Assembly (NCBI GenBank): GCA_035528035.1
Contig: DATKZI010000037.1
Location: forward strand, 77,707 to 141,706
DNA length: 64,000 nucleotides
Reading direction: 5' to 3'
From: JABLTI01 sp035528035
GTDB lineage: Archaea > Asgardarchaeota > Heimdallarchaeia > JABLTI01
Shown one piece after another: positions 1 to 8,085 of this stretch. The position numbers and the translations under genes were made by a program. Within the stretch, counting starts at the first letter, position 1. Every line of letters starts with the position of its first letter. Below the pieces are notes generated by a model. It was not told the DNA's origin. It was given only the letters and a program-made list of their open reading frames with translations, and ran no database searches.

Positions 1-43
1 ATCAAGTAGGTAAAATAGAGTAAAAAGTAGAAAAACTATGATT

Positions 44-967
44 TCATAGCTGTTCTAGATAACTTTGGGCATATGTGGCTGCTGTACAACCATCACCAAT
101 AGCAGTAGCTATCTGTTTAATTCTACCTGTAACATCTCCTATGGCAAATACACCTTGTACATTAGTTTCTTGTGTTTCGATTTTACATTTAATAAATCCT
201 TTATCATCAACTTCAACATTCAATTGATTAGCAAGAAGTGTGTTGGGAACAGTTCCATATTCGATAAATACTCCTTCAACTCGAATCTCATTCTCTTCTC
301 CTTCTTCTTTGTATGTAACTGAAGTAACAAACTCATCCCCAGAGATTTTTGTTACCCTACTATTAAAGTGAATTATGATATTATCTTTTCCTTTCAATCG
401 TGCTTCATAAATTGCATCTGCTTCTAATTCTTTCTTTGTACATAATAGATAAACTTTGGATGAAATATTAGCTAAATAGAGAGCTGATTTTACAGCACCA
501 TTCCCATAACCTAAAACTGCAGTAGGTTTATTTTGATAGAGCGATCCATCACAAACACTACAGTAAGAAACACCTTTAGTATAATATTCCTCTTCACCTT
601 CTATTCTCATCTTTCGATGGCGAGCTCCCATAGCTAATATTACAACTTGAGCTTTAAATGTTTCATCTTCATCAGTTTTTACAATAAACTCCCTATCCTC
701 TTTCTCAACAGAGACAACATTTGAGTAAGATAATTTTGCTCCATTTGCTTTAGTTTGACCTTCCATTTCTTCCATTAATTCTAAACCTTGAACTCCTTTA
801 CTAAATCCGGGGTAATTTTCAATCAATCCAAGTTTGGCTACTTGCGACTCATATGGATTACCGATTACTAAAGTTGATATACCTGCTCTTGCTGTGTAAA
901 TTGCTGATGTTAGACCAGCTGGGCCAGCTCCGACGACTATAATCATGAATTTCTGTTGCTGTAACAT
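44..967 (-). CDS. trxB: Thioredoxin reductase-like FAD/NAD(P) oxidoreductase
   Basis: A class II pyridine nucleotide-disulfide oxidoreductase of 307 residues, the usual length for low-molecular-weight thioredoxin reductases. The N-terminal FAD-binding motif GAGPAG is at about residues 13-18 and the redox pair C136-S-V-C139-D lies in the expected central place. The second nucleotide-binding segment follows (LGYGNGAVKSA), and the C-terminal FAD motif is seen as VFAIGDV. By family, it would pass electrons from NAD(P)H through FAD to a thioredoxin- or glutaredoxin-like protein. No thioredoxin gene is adjacent, so the partner is unknown. The first ATG is used, but an ATG seven codons in (MIIVVGAGP) is a good alternative. 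The NADPH-binding glycine motif is degenerate (GYGNGA rather than GxGxxA), so the electron donor could be something else, as in some archaeal relatives. Confidence 0.9.
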   Translation of the reverse strand: MLQQQKFMIIVVGAGPAGLTSAIYTARAGISTLVIGNPYESQVAKLGLIENYPGFSKGVQGLELMEEMEGQTKANGAKLSYSNVVSVEKEDREFIVKTDEDETFKAQVVILAMGARHRKMRIEGEEEYYTKGVSYCSVCDGSLYQNKPTAVLGYGNGAVKSALYLANISSKVYLLCTKKELEADAIYEARLKGKDNIIIHFNSRVTKISGDEFVTSVTYKEEGEENEIRVEGVFIEYGTVPNTLLANQLNVEVDDKGFIKCKIETQETNVQGVFAIGDVTGRIKQIATAIGDGCTAATYAQSYLEQL

Positions 968-1096
968 TTCCCTAATCGCCTAGTTTTTTTGATTTGATCG
1001 ATTTTTGATAATGTTCTATCATTTTAGAACGTATAAAATAATTATGGTTTAACTATTTACTTATCATTACAAGTAAACATTATTCTCTAAAGTAGT

Positions 1097-2704
1097 TCAA
1101 TCATAAAAGATCTTAGTTATTTTACCGATTCCTTTTGTTCGTCCCTCTCGGAAAATTATTTGTCTTCCTTCTTTGAGAAATTCTGGACTATAAAGGAATT
1201 GGAATTTTACAATAGCTTTATCTCCCGTTCTAATAATTTCTCTATCCATATCTATGATTTTAGCTGTTTGTCTTATAGTTCCACAATGAACTACTGCTTG
1301 ATAATTTTTTTGTATTGTAGTTGAGTGATAGAGAACTAATATTTCAGCTTCAAATAAATGAGAGACTTTAGGTTCTAAATGGTCATCTAATAAAACCATT
1401 CCTTTTCTGATAGAAGATCTTTGAATTCGTCTTATAGCAAATGTTGCTGTTTGTCCTGCAACAATACGTCGAACAGGAACTCGTTTATTATGAATACTAA
1501 TTATTTTCACTTTTTTGAATTGACCTAATTCATCAGGTCCTAATTGTAAAGTATCATCGATTGAAACTGAACCACTAATAAGAGTACCTGCTACTACTGT
1601 ACCAACACCAGTTACAGAAAATGTTTCATCAATATGGAATTCCGCAGGATTTTCTATTTGATCTTCCCAATTTCTATTTGCAGGTAGTAGATTCAAAAAT
1701 TTCCCCAAGAGGTCTAGATTTTCACCAGTAACATTTGAAATCAGAAAAATAGGTGCTATTCGTCTTGATGTAAGATTTTTTGCACTTACTATTACATCAT
1801 CAATATTTCTAATTATTATTGGTATTTTATTTGAACCTGGAATTTTGAGAAATTTTGTAATATCATCTAAAGTTTGCTTTAATACATGTTCTGGACAAAT
1901 ATCTATTTTTGTTATTATCACTATTATTGGGACCCTTAATGCTAAGGCAATTCCAAGGTGTTCCTTTGTCATCCCAACAACACCCATATTTGATCCAATA
2001 ATGAGTAGAACATAATCAGGTATGTGACCTGTGAGCCCAAATAAAGTTGTTTTAAGATATTTTTCATGACCGCCGAGATCAATAAAAGTGAGAATTTTAG
2101 AACTAGCTTCAATAACCTTAGCCCAAGAATGACGATCTAATTTATCCCTATTGATAAAATTCCCTTTACTATCTAAACCAATGATTTGTTGACTAATACT
2201 TGATGTCCTACCAGTTTCTAATTCATGTTTGTGCCGGAAAACATTTACTCGAGCAAGTCCCCTCCCATCATCAAGATTTCCTTGAGTTAATACACCTATT
2301 AATGTGCTTTTACCACTATCAACATTCCCAGCAACAGCTATTCTGATTTCTAAAAAATTTTCTTCAGCTAATTTTCTCACCAAAACTTCTGCTACCTTAC
2401 CAGATTCCCCATCTCTTTTTCTTAGGACAGTAATATCTGCATTTAAGGTATGAGCCATTTTTTCTATAGTTTTAATGGTCATCTCAAGTTCTTCTTCAGT
2501 TACTCCTCTAGGATAACCATTGTCTTCTATACCCAATTCATAAATTGCTTCACCTTGCCCTTCCTGCAATCTAAATTTCATTTGAGTTACAAGATGCTCA
2601 AATCTAGTTGCAGTAGGATCTATTAATTTTAATTTATATTCAATATTGCCTTCATCTGATTCATTAAGCAGTTCTTTATCTTGTTCTTTATTCTTAGAAG
2701 GCAT
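1097..2704 (-). CDS. GTPBP1/GTPBP2-like translational GTPase
   Basis: A 535-residue EF-Tu superfamily GTPase of the GTPBP1/2 type, a family shared by eukaryotes and many archaea. An N-terminal extension of about 115 residues is followed by the G domain: G1 GNVDSGKST at 126-134, a family-typical segment rich in Arg/His/Glu (FRHKHELETGRTSS), G3 DLGGHEKY near 210 and G4 TKID. EF-Tu-like beta-barrel domains II and III follow (GTLISGSVSIDDTLQLGP; a FREGRTKGIGKI stretch near the end). In eukaryotes these GTPases are tied to mRNA surveillance and ribosome rescue; an equivalent archaeal role is inference. The gene stands alone, with about 100 bases on either side. The start is the first ATG, in keeping with the N-terminal extension seen in the family. 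Confidence 0.92.
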   Translation of the reverse strand: MPSKNKEQDKELLNESDEGNIEYKLKLIDPTATRFEHLVTQMKFRLQEGQGEAIYELGIEDNGYPRGVTEEELEMTIKTIEKMAHTLNADITVLRKRDGESGKVAEVLVRKLAEENFLEIRIAVAGNVDSGKSTLIGVLTQGNLDDGRGLARVNVFRHKHELETGRTSSISQQIIGLDSKGNFINRDKLDRHSWAKVIEASSKILTFIDLGGHEKYLKTTLFGLTGHIPDYVLLIIGSNMGVVGMTKEHLGIALALRVPIIVIITKIDICPEHVLKQTLDDITKFLKIPGSNKIPIIIRNIDDVIVSAKNLTSRRIAPIFLISNVTGENLDLLGKFLNLLPANRNWEDQIENPAEFHIDETFSVTGVGTVVAGTLISGSVSIDDTLQLGPDELGQFKKVKIISIHNKRVPVRRIVAGQTATFAIRRIQRSSIRKGMVLLDDHLEPKVSHLFEAEILVLYHSTTIQKNYQAVVHCGTIRQTAKIIDMDREIIRTGDKAIVKFQFLYSPEFLKEGRQIIFREGRTKGIGKITKIFYD

Positions 2705-2809
2705 TTAACACAACCTACCTAAATCTATTAGATATAATAAAAAATAACATCGTGTTATATTAAAATTAACAATCATTTTGGAAAAAATAAGTCTTAAATT
2801 ATGCTATAC

Positions 2810-4027
2810 TTATTCTTTGATATTAATTTTAACATCTTGTTTAGAGAGTTTTTTCACATTTCTTTGAGTTTCTGCTGCTAGGTCTACAATTTCATTGTTG
2901 AGTGATTCTAAAAGTGCTTCTAAATCATTGATTCGACGTCGAACTCTATCTTTGTTCTTCTCAATGGTATCATGTTTATGTTGAAATTCTTCTATCTGTT
3001 CTTTCAAACCAGCTTCATGTACTTTAATTTCGACTTGTATTCTTGACTCTACTAAATCTAATAATTCTTTATGGATAGCATGAAGTGAGCCATCAATAAT
3101 CTCTTCACCTAATGATTTTGCTTTATTATTCATTGATGATTTTAATTTTAATTTATCATCTTTTAAAGCATCAATTAATATTTCCATCAAATTCTTAAGT
3201 TGACTGTAACCAATTTCCAGCTTTTCCAAAGCTTTCACGGGGTCATCTCTAAGAAGATTAGTGAAATCAACTAGATGTGGAGGTATCATAATCACTCCAT
3301 CTTGACCTCTTGCAAGTAGTTTTCTTAATGGTTTATCCAATCCACTTAATTCAAATTTTAATTTGTTACTAATGCTAATTATTTCTCTATTTATTGAATC
3401 AAGTTCTTGAAGAATTGTTTGTGATTTCAAGTTTGCTGCATTATTGTTTAGATCCTGAAGTTCTTTTTCAATGTTTTCTAAACCATTCTTCTCATTCTTT
3501 ATTTCTTCTTTGAGATTCTCTCTCTCTTTTACTTTATCAATAATAGTAGAAATATCATCTGATGTTTGATCGACTTCTTTAAGTAAAACTGACCTATCAC
3601 TTAAGAACTTTTCAAAGTCTTGATAATTTTTCTGCAAACGGGTTAAAGCTCTATTTAGAATGAATACTCTTGTACGATATTTTTTCTTCAAATTAGGAAT
3701 AAAACGTTGCCCAAGAGTTAAAACTCTCTGTAAAAATTTCTCAAGAGCTTTGCTTAACTCTTCTGAAGTTTTATAGGTAACCTTCTCCGGGATTTCAAAT
3801 TCATCCACCATCTCTGTCATTTTTTCATAAATGTTTTGTGAGGATCTAGATTCAGCATCAACCGTATCACTTACTTCGAAATCTTTTGCAGCTATTTTTA
3901 ACTCTTCCAAATTAGAACTGAAAACATCAAACCATTTTCTGATTTCGATTCTAATCTTTTTTACGCTGGTATCTGTTTCTTCTTCAAACCATGCTTTCAT
4001 TTTGCTTAACGAAATCAATGTAAACAT
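2810..4027 (-). CDS. Coiled-coil protein of unknown function
   Basis: A soluble, highly charged 405-residue protein with no signal peptide or membrane segment. I do not recognise a family. Residues from about 115 to 230 and 300 to 395 are rich in Lys/Glu heptad-like patterns typical of long coiled coils (for example REKLKEEIKNEKNGLENIEK-like runs). Between them lies a less repetitive segment beginning IMIPPHLVDFTNLLRDDP, which may be a small folded domain. The protein is encoded head to head with the MoxR ATPase gene, about 290 bases away, so a functional link with the MoxR/VWA pair is possible but unproven. It could be a structural or SMC-like scaffold, but no ATPase motif is visible. The start is the ATG giving MFTLISLSKMKAW; an internal ATG at codon 10 is also possible. 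Confidence 0.7.
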   Translation of the reverse strand: MFTLISLSKMKAWFEEETDTSVKKIRIEIRKWFDVFSSNLEELKIAAKDFEVSDTVDAESRSSQNIYEKMTEMVDEFEIPEKVTYKTSEELSKALEKFLQRVLTLGQRFIPNLKKKYRTRVFILNRALTRLQKNYQDFEKFLSDRSVLLKEVDQTSDDISTIIDKVKERENLKEEIKNEKNGLENIEKELQDLNNNAANLKSQTILQELDSINREIISISNKLKFELSGLDKPLRKLLARGQDGVIMIPPHLVDFTNLLRDDPVKALEKLEIGYSQLKNLMEILIDALKDDKLKLKSSMNNKAKSLGEEIIDGSLHAIHKELLDLVESRIQVEIKVHEAGLKEQIEEFQHKHDTIEKNKDRVRRRINDLEALLESLNNEIVDLAAETQRNVKKLSKQDVKINIKE

Positions 4028-4202
4028 CCCATAAATTTATTATAAAGCATTATTTAGGTCTTTTTTTGCAATTTTATATCTTGTATCTTTTTGCTATTTT
4101 ATTTATCTTTCCTATCCTATGAACTCATGAAGATTAAAGATACAATAATTTAATTTTTTCCTCTTCTAATTTAAACAATTCTAATAAAAATAAAAGGACT
4201 GT

Positions 4203-4218
4203 AGAAAAAATATATAAG
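4203..4218 (+). promoter_or_regulatory. Predicted archaeal promoter (BRE/TATA) for the MoxR gene
   Basis: A purine-rich run (GAAAAAA) flows directly into TATATAAG, a good match to a TFB recognition element plus TATA box. Initiation about 25 bases downstream would give a leader of roughly 80 bases before the ATG at 4320. Prediction by eye only. Confidence 0.4.
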
Positions 4219-4319
4219 CTCATTTTTATTTGAAACCTAAGCTAGGATTACATTTAATTAATTAAAATACATTAGTATTTTGGTACAAGCAATATATTAT
4301 AATAATTGGTCTGATTAAT

Positions 4320-5201
4320 ATGCCTACAAAAGAAGTTGATAAAAGTAATTTAAAAGAATCAGTAGAAGCTATCAAAAAGAAGTTCGGAATTGTCGGTCGA
4401 ACAAATGAATTAATGAAAGCTTTAGCTGCAAAAGCCGCAAAAAAACATATTTTACTTGAAGGTCCTGTAGGAGTCGGTAAAACTGCTATGGCTCATTCAT
4501 TGGCAGCCTATCTTAATACAGAATTTGTTCGATTTGATGGAGATGAGCGATATCATCCAGATAAACTTGTAGGCCATTTTGATCCCCCTGTAGTTCTGGA
4601 AAAAGGATATTCGTATGAATCCTTTGTTTCTGGTCCTTTAATTAGAGCTATGCAAGAAGGAGCAATACTTTTTGCTAATGAAATAAATCGTTGTCCCGAA
4701 TCCACTCAGAATGTCTTGCTTTCAGCAATGGATGAAGGTCGTATTGTTATTCCTAAATTGGGGGAAGTATATGCTAAAGAAGGATTTTTCATTATTGCTA
4801 CACAAAATCCTGTAGAATTTATCGCAACAACTCCACTTGGTGAAGCTATTAAAGATAGATTTGTTTGGATTCGATTAGACTATCAAACCGAAGAAGAAGA
4901 GAAACAAATTGTCGCTGCTAATGTTAAAGATGCTAACAAAGACATCATTGATTATTCTGTTTTAATTGTTCGTGAATCACGCGCAAATGTCAAATTACGA
5001 CGAGGAGCGAGCATTAGAGGATCTATTGACCTAGCTTCAATTATAAATGAATTTGATGAACGTACTATAAATACTTGGATTGACATTAGTATAATGGCTT
5101 TGGCAACAAAAATTGAGCTTGAAGATGGTGTAGAAGAAAAAATAGAATTAGTTATTGAGGAATTAGTGAGAAAAGTAATTGGTAAGTTTTTTCGGGCCTA
5201 G
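4320..5201 (+). CDS. MoxR-family AAA+ ATPase
   Basis: A 293-residue single-domain AAA+ ATPase of the MoxR type. The Walker A motif GPVGVGKT is at 48-55. The Walker B position reads ILFANEINR at 116-124, with Asn in place of the more usual Asp before the catalytic Glu. The ATQNP sensor-1 segment and the GEAIKDRF arginine-finger region follow, and a helical lid domain completes the protein. MoxR ATPases act as chaperone-like remodelers together with a von Willebrand factor A protein, and such a gene starts only ten bases after this stop codon. The pair is almost certainly co-transcribed. The target is not encoded nearby in any recognisable form, unless it is the divergently encoded coiled-coil protein. 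The start is the only good ATG upstream of the ATPase domain. Confidence 0.9.
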   Translation: MPTKEVDKSNLKESVEAIKKKFGIVGRTNELMKALAAKAAKKHILLEGPVGVGKTAMAHSLAAYLNTEFVRFDGDERYHPDKLVGHFDPPVVLEKGYSYESFVSGPLIRAMQEGAILFANEINRCPESTQNVLLSAMDEGRIVIPKLGEVYAKEGFFIIATQNPVEFIATTPLGEAIKDRFVWIRLDYQTEEEEKQIVAANVKDANKDIIDYSVLIVRESRANVKLRRGASIRGSIDLASIINEFDERTINTWIDISIMALATKIELEDGVEEKIELVIEELVRKVIGKFFRA

Positions 5202-5211
5202 CGAAATAGAT

Positions 5212-6267
5212 ATGCCTAAAGGTCCAGGACAAATTCCTCCACAATTTGGAAGGATGACACCTGAGAGACTTGTTCAAGCAGAAATAGTTTCTGGTACGCG
5301 TGGCTCTCGAGAATACAACCAAATGACCAAGGGAATGTCTTTTCCTCAAATTAAAAAAATGACTGAATTAGCTATTGAATATGATAATATGGATGCTCTT
5401 AGGGGAATTGCTAAAAGCAATCAATATGCAGTGGCAGAAGCTTTGCAATCGAATGAAGGTGTCAGAATGATTGAGCGTCGAGCAACTCGAGGCGAAGGTA
5501 GTGCTCCAGAATTATTCTTTATGCTGAGAAGCAATTTAAATCCCTCATATCGGCAAATATATCGACGTTTAGCAAGAATATCTGTGCTTAAATCCTCATA
5601 CAGAGTTGTTGGTAGAGGTTTAAAAGGTGATATGCAAATCAGAACAGAATATGAACCAGGTATGAGCGATTTTGATATGGATGAATTAATAGAGAAATAT
5701 CTTTTGAATCGCTATATTCAATATGAGGATATTGTAGCAATTGAACGTCGTAGTAGAGAAAACATAGGCGTTCTAATGTTTGATACATCTGGTTCTCTTT
5801 ATGGTGAAAAATTTAGAAATGCTGCTATGGCTGTAGCTATTCTATCCTATCATCTAGCGAAAGAAAAGTATGCTGTAATTTTATTTAATACTCAAGCAAC
5901 TGTCATCAAACATATGGATGAAAAAGTAAAAATTGATGACCTAATTGATCGCGTTTTGGAAAGTGAATCAGCTGGGTATACAAATATCTCTGATGCTTTG
6001 AAAAAGGGTTTGGGAGAATTAAATAAAGAAAAACAAACTGAGAAGTTTGGTGTTGTCATAACAGACGGATGTTTTAATCGTGGAGATGATCCTCGAGCAT
6101 TAGCTAAAAATTACTTCAATTTACACGTTTTAGGACTGCCAACGGAAAAAGAATGGGGTGAATTAGTATGTAGAGATTTAGCAAGAATGGGTAAAGGACG
6201 ATATATGGCAGTTAAAAGCATGGATCAAATACCAAGAATTTTAATGAAAGTCCTACGTAAGAAATAG
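5212..6267 (+). CDS. VWA-domain partner of MoxR ATPase
   Basis: A 351-residue protein with a helical N-terminal half and a C-terminal von Willebrand factor A domain. The metal ion-dependent adhesion site is complete: D-T-S-G-S at 191-195, the Thr in GYTN, and the Asp in ITDG. This CoxE/ViaA-like arrangement is the standard partner of MoxR ATPases, in which the Mg-binding VWA domain recruits or positions substrates. The frame is open farther upstream, with a TTG at 5179 inside the MoxR gene. I prefer the ATG at 5212, just after the MoxR stop, because it gives a natural N-terminus (MPKGPGQIPPQFG). No signal peptide or membrane segment is present, so the pair should work in the cytoplasm. Confidence 0.88.
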   Translation: MPKGPGQIPPQFGRMTPERLVQAEIVSGTRGSREYNQMTKGMSFPQIKKMTELAIEYDNMDALRGIAKSNQYAVAEALQSNEGVRMIERRATRGEGSAPELFFMLRSNLNPSYRQIYRRLARISVLKSSYRVVGRGLKGDMQIRTEYEPGMSDFDMDELIEKYLLNRYIQYEDIVAIERRSRENIGVLMFDTSGSLYGEKFRNAAMAVAILSYHLAKEKYAVILFNTQATVIKHMDEKVKIDDLIDRVLESESAGYTNISDALKKGLGELNKEKQTEKFGVVITDGCFNRGDDPRALAKNYFNLHVLGLPTEKEWGELVCRDLARMGKGRYMAVKSMDQIPRILMKVLRKK

Positions 6268-6334
6268 AAAATAATTATTAATCTCTTATAGAATAAATGA
6301 GAAAAATAAGAAGAAAAGAAGGAAATTATAAGAA

Positions 6335-6694
6335 TTATAAATTGAACATAGAACTATAGTCTTCTTCTTCTTCAGCTTTTTGGGGTTTCTTCTTTCGTGC
6401 ATAAGCAGCGATAAGTTCGGGATGATTTCCTTGGACATGAGCTCGCCAATCTTTAATCATTCTTCCACAATACCCACAAATACTAAGTGCTTCTTTTTCC
6501 TCTCTTTTAGCCAAGTATTCAGCATATTTGGCATGTTTCCTTTTCATATGCTCATCGACATCATCAACTAAGCATTGACAAATTTTACAAAATTTTAAAC
6601 CCTGTCTTTTGTTTTGGATAATGGTAGATTTTGCGCACAAATTGAAATCCTCGGCATTATTTTGCAACATAAGCTTACTTTTAAGTTTATTCAA
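6335..6694 (-). CDS. Small protein with two C2H2-like zinc fingers
   Basis: A 119-residue basic protein with two similar zinc-binding units: FCKICQCLVDDVDEHMKRKH and, about 23 residues later, ICGYCGRMIKDWRAHVQGNH. Each has the order CxxC, about ten residues, H, then x4 H, as in classical C2H2 fingers. The C-terminus is charged (RKKKPQKAEEEEDYSS). Classical C2H2 fingers are mainly eukaryotic but occur sporadically in archaea and bacteria; nucleic-acid binding or protein contact is likely. It is convergent with the VWA gene, 67 bases away. The start is uncertain, since ATGs at codons 1 and 9 both lie upstream of the fingers. Confidence 0.75.
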   Translation of the reverse strand: MNKLKSKLMLQNNAEDFNLCAKSTIIQNKRQGLKFCKICQCLVDDVDEHMKRKHAKYAEYLAKREEKEALSICGYCGRMIKDWRAHVQGNHPELIAAYARKKKPQKAEEEEDYSSMFNL

Positions 6695-6920
6695 AGAAGT
6701 AAAACGCTACAACTTTTGTTTTACATTAAAAAAGAGACGGTCATTACTTAAAAATATTGCCCGTGTGTTAACATTTTTCATTGTATGTTGAACATTTGTA
6801 AGATTTCATCATAATTAAGTGTCACTATGTTAGTTATTTTAACTATGTAATATCTAATTAGTACCCTTTGCTTATAAAAATGGTCAAAAATTAATGATTT
6901 TTTTAAATATTTTTTTGTCA

Positions 6921-6938
6921 AAAATAGCTAGCTATTTT
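6921..6938. repeat. Perfect 18-base palindrome
   Basis: AAAATAGCTAGCTATTTT is identical on both strands, with no spacer. It lies 160 bases upstream of the pterin/glycine-cleavage gene block, between divergent genes. It could be a binding site for a dimeric regulator, or chance in AT-rich DNA. Confidence 0.5.
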
Positions 6939-7056
6939 ATTAAATTTTAATTTTGCTATATTTTTTTAAATGAAAGAAATTTAGTTTTTTTTTGAAAGGA
7001 AAAAACAAAGAATAACCTTTTTTAAGATGTAAGTTAAGAAAAGATTAAAATTCTAC

Positions 7057-7065
7057 TATATAAAA
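7057..7065 (+). promoter_or_regulatory. Predicted TATA box of the pterin operon
   Basis: TATATAAAA lies 37 bases upstream of the ATG at 7102. Initiation about 25 bases downstream would leave a short leader containing the ribosome binding site TAGGAG (7083-7088). Confidence 0.45.
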
Positions 7066-7101
7066 CGTAAAATTGTTTAACGTAGGAGTTTCCAGAAACT
7101 A

Positions 7102-8010
7102 ATGACTATTAGAATAGCCTGGGGATTTACAGGCGCTGGCTGTTGGTTGCCAGAAAGTTATGAAATTTTGGGTCGTCTATTAAGGAATTCAGAAATAGAA
7201 ATTGACTTATTTTATAGTGAAGCGGGTAGAGAAGTTTCCCAATGTTATGGTGTATTTAATACTCCTGTACCGCAAAAAATTCCTTTCATTGATAAAGTTC
7301 GAGAAATCCCCAATTTTAATCAGGACATCTTTAAACCTAACTTTATAGAAAAATATCAATGGTTGGGGGTAAATGAAGATACATCAGCTACAGAGTATTT
7401 TGAGAATATTGATCAAAGAAATAAAGATGATGATGAAGAAAAGAATTTTGATTTTGATGAAACATTTAATGACGTCATCTTTGAAATAGATGAGGGGGCT
7501 AGTTTTCCAACTAGTGCGACTGCTTCTATTGGTAAATATGATTATGTTATCATCAGTCCTGCAACTGGAAATACTATTGCTAAGCTTAATGTGGGAATAG
7601 CTGATAATTTGATTACAAACCTAGTTATCATGGCTAATAAAAGCAAAAAAACACAAGTACTTATTACTCCAACGGATTACGAAATAGGCGATGTTAAAAG
7701 CTATTTACCAATAATACTTCATCCTGATACCTGTCGAAAATGTAATGAATGCTCTGCGCTTTGGGCATGTAAACCTGGAGCCATTCGAAGAAAAAGAGGA
7801 AAAGTAAAGCTAAATCGATTAAAATGTATAGGATGCCTTGATTGTGTAAAATTCTGCCGATTTACAGTTATATCTTTTCTTGAAGAAACAACCATAACGG
7901 TTCAAGAAAGAGAAGCTAAAGCAGTTGCTAATTTAATGAAACAAGAAGGCTTTAAGATATTTCGTACTCCAGAAGATATTTATGATTATTTGATGAAAGA
8001 CATTAAGTAA
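7102..8010 (+). CDS. Flavoprotein/ferredoxin fusion, dihydromethanopterin reductase-like
   Basis: A 302-residue protein with an N-terminal flavoprotein domain (WGFTGAGCWLPES, then IISPATGNTIAKLNVGIADNL) and a C-terminal two-cluster ferredoxin domain. The first cluster has C-x2-C-x2-C-x5-C (CRKCNECSALWAC), with longer spacing than usual; the second is a regular CIGCLDCVKFC. This architecture matches the archaeoflavoprotein/DmrX group, some members of which reduce dihydromethanopterin. A dihydropteroate synthase-like gene follows after 75 bases, then glycine cleavage genes, which supports a role in tetrahydromethanopterin-type cofactor metabolism. An unusual acidic insert (about residues 108-132, rich in Asp/Glu/Asn) interrupts the flavin domain. 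Function is inferred from family and context; it could instead be a general electron-transfer flavoprotein. Confidence 0.78.
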   Translation: MTIRIAWGFTGAGCWLPESYEILGRLLRNSEIEIDLFYSEAGREVSQCYGVFNTPVPQKIPFIDKVREIPNFNQDIFKPNFIEKYQWLGVNEDTSATEYFENIDQRNKDDDEEKNFDFDETFNDVIFEIDEGASFPTSATASIGKYDYVIISPATGNTIAKLNVGIADNLITNLVIMANKSKKTQVLITPTDYEIGDVKSYLPIILHPDTCRKCNECSALWACKPGAIRRKRGKVKLNRLKCIGCLDCVKFCRFTVISFLEETTITVQEREAKAVANLMKQEGFKIFRTPEDIYDYLMKDIK

Positions 8011-8085
8011 ACTTTTTTACAAAAAGAATACATTTGAACTCATAAGGTAATATAATGTTTATTTCTAGACGAGAGTGTAATCCTT

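Larger units (their letters stand above)
6695..7101. other. AT-rich intergenic region, 407 bases
   Basis: No convincing gene is seen here. The stretch is very AT-rich with several T runs. It holds an exact 18-base palindrome at 6921-6938 and, near its right end, a TATA box and ribosome binding site for the next operon. It lies between the starts of a minus-strand and a plus-strand gene, so it must carry two divergent promoters. Confidence 0.6.

Noticed and set aside
1..43. Possible gene end or RNA at the left edge.
   Set aside because: The 43 bases are AT-rich with no recognisable coding or RNA signal.
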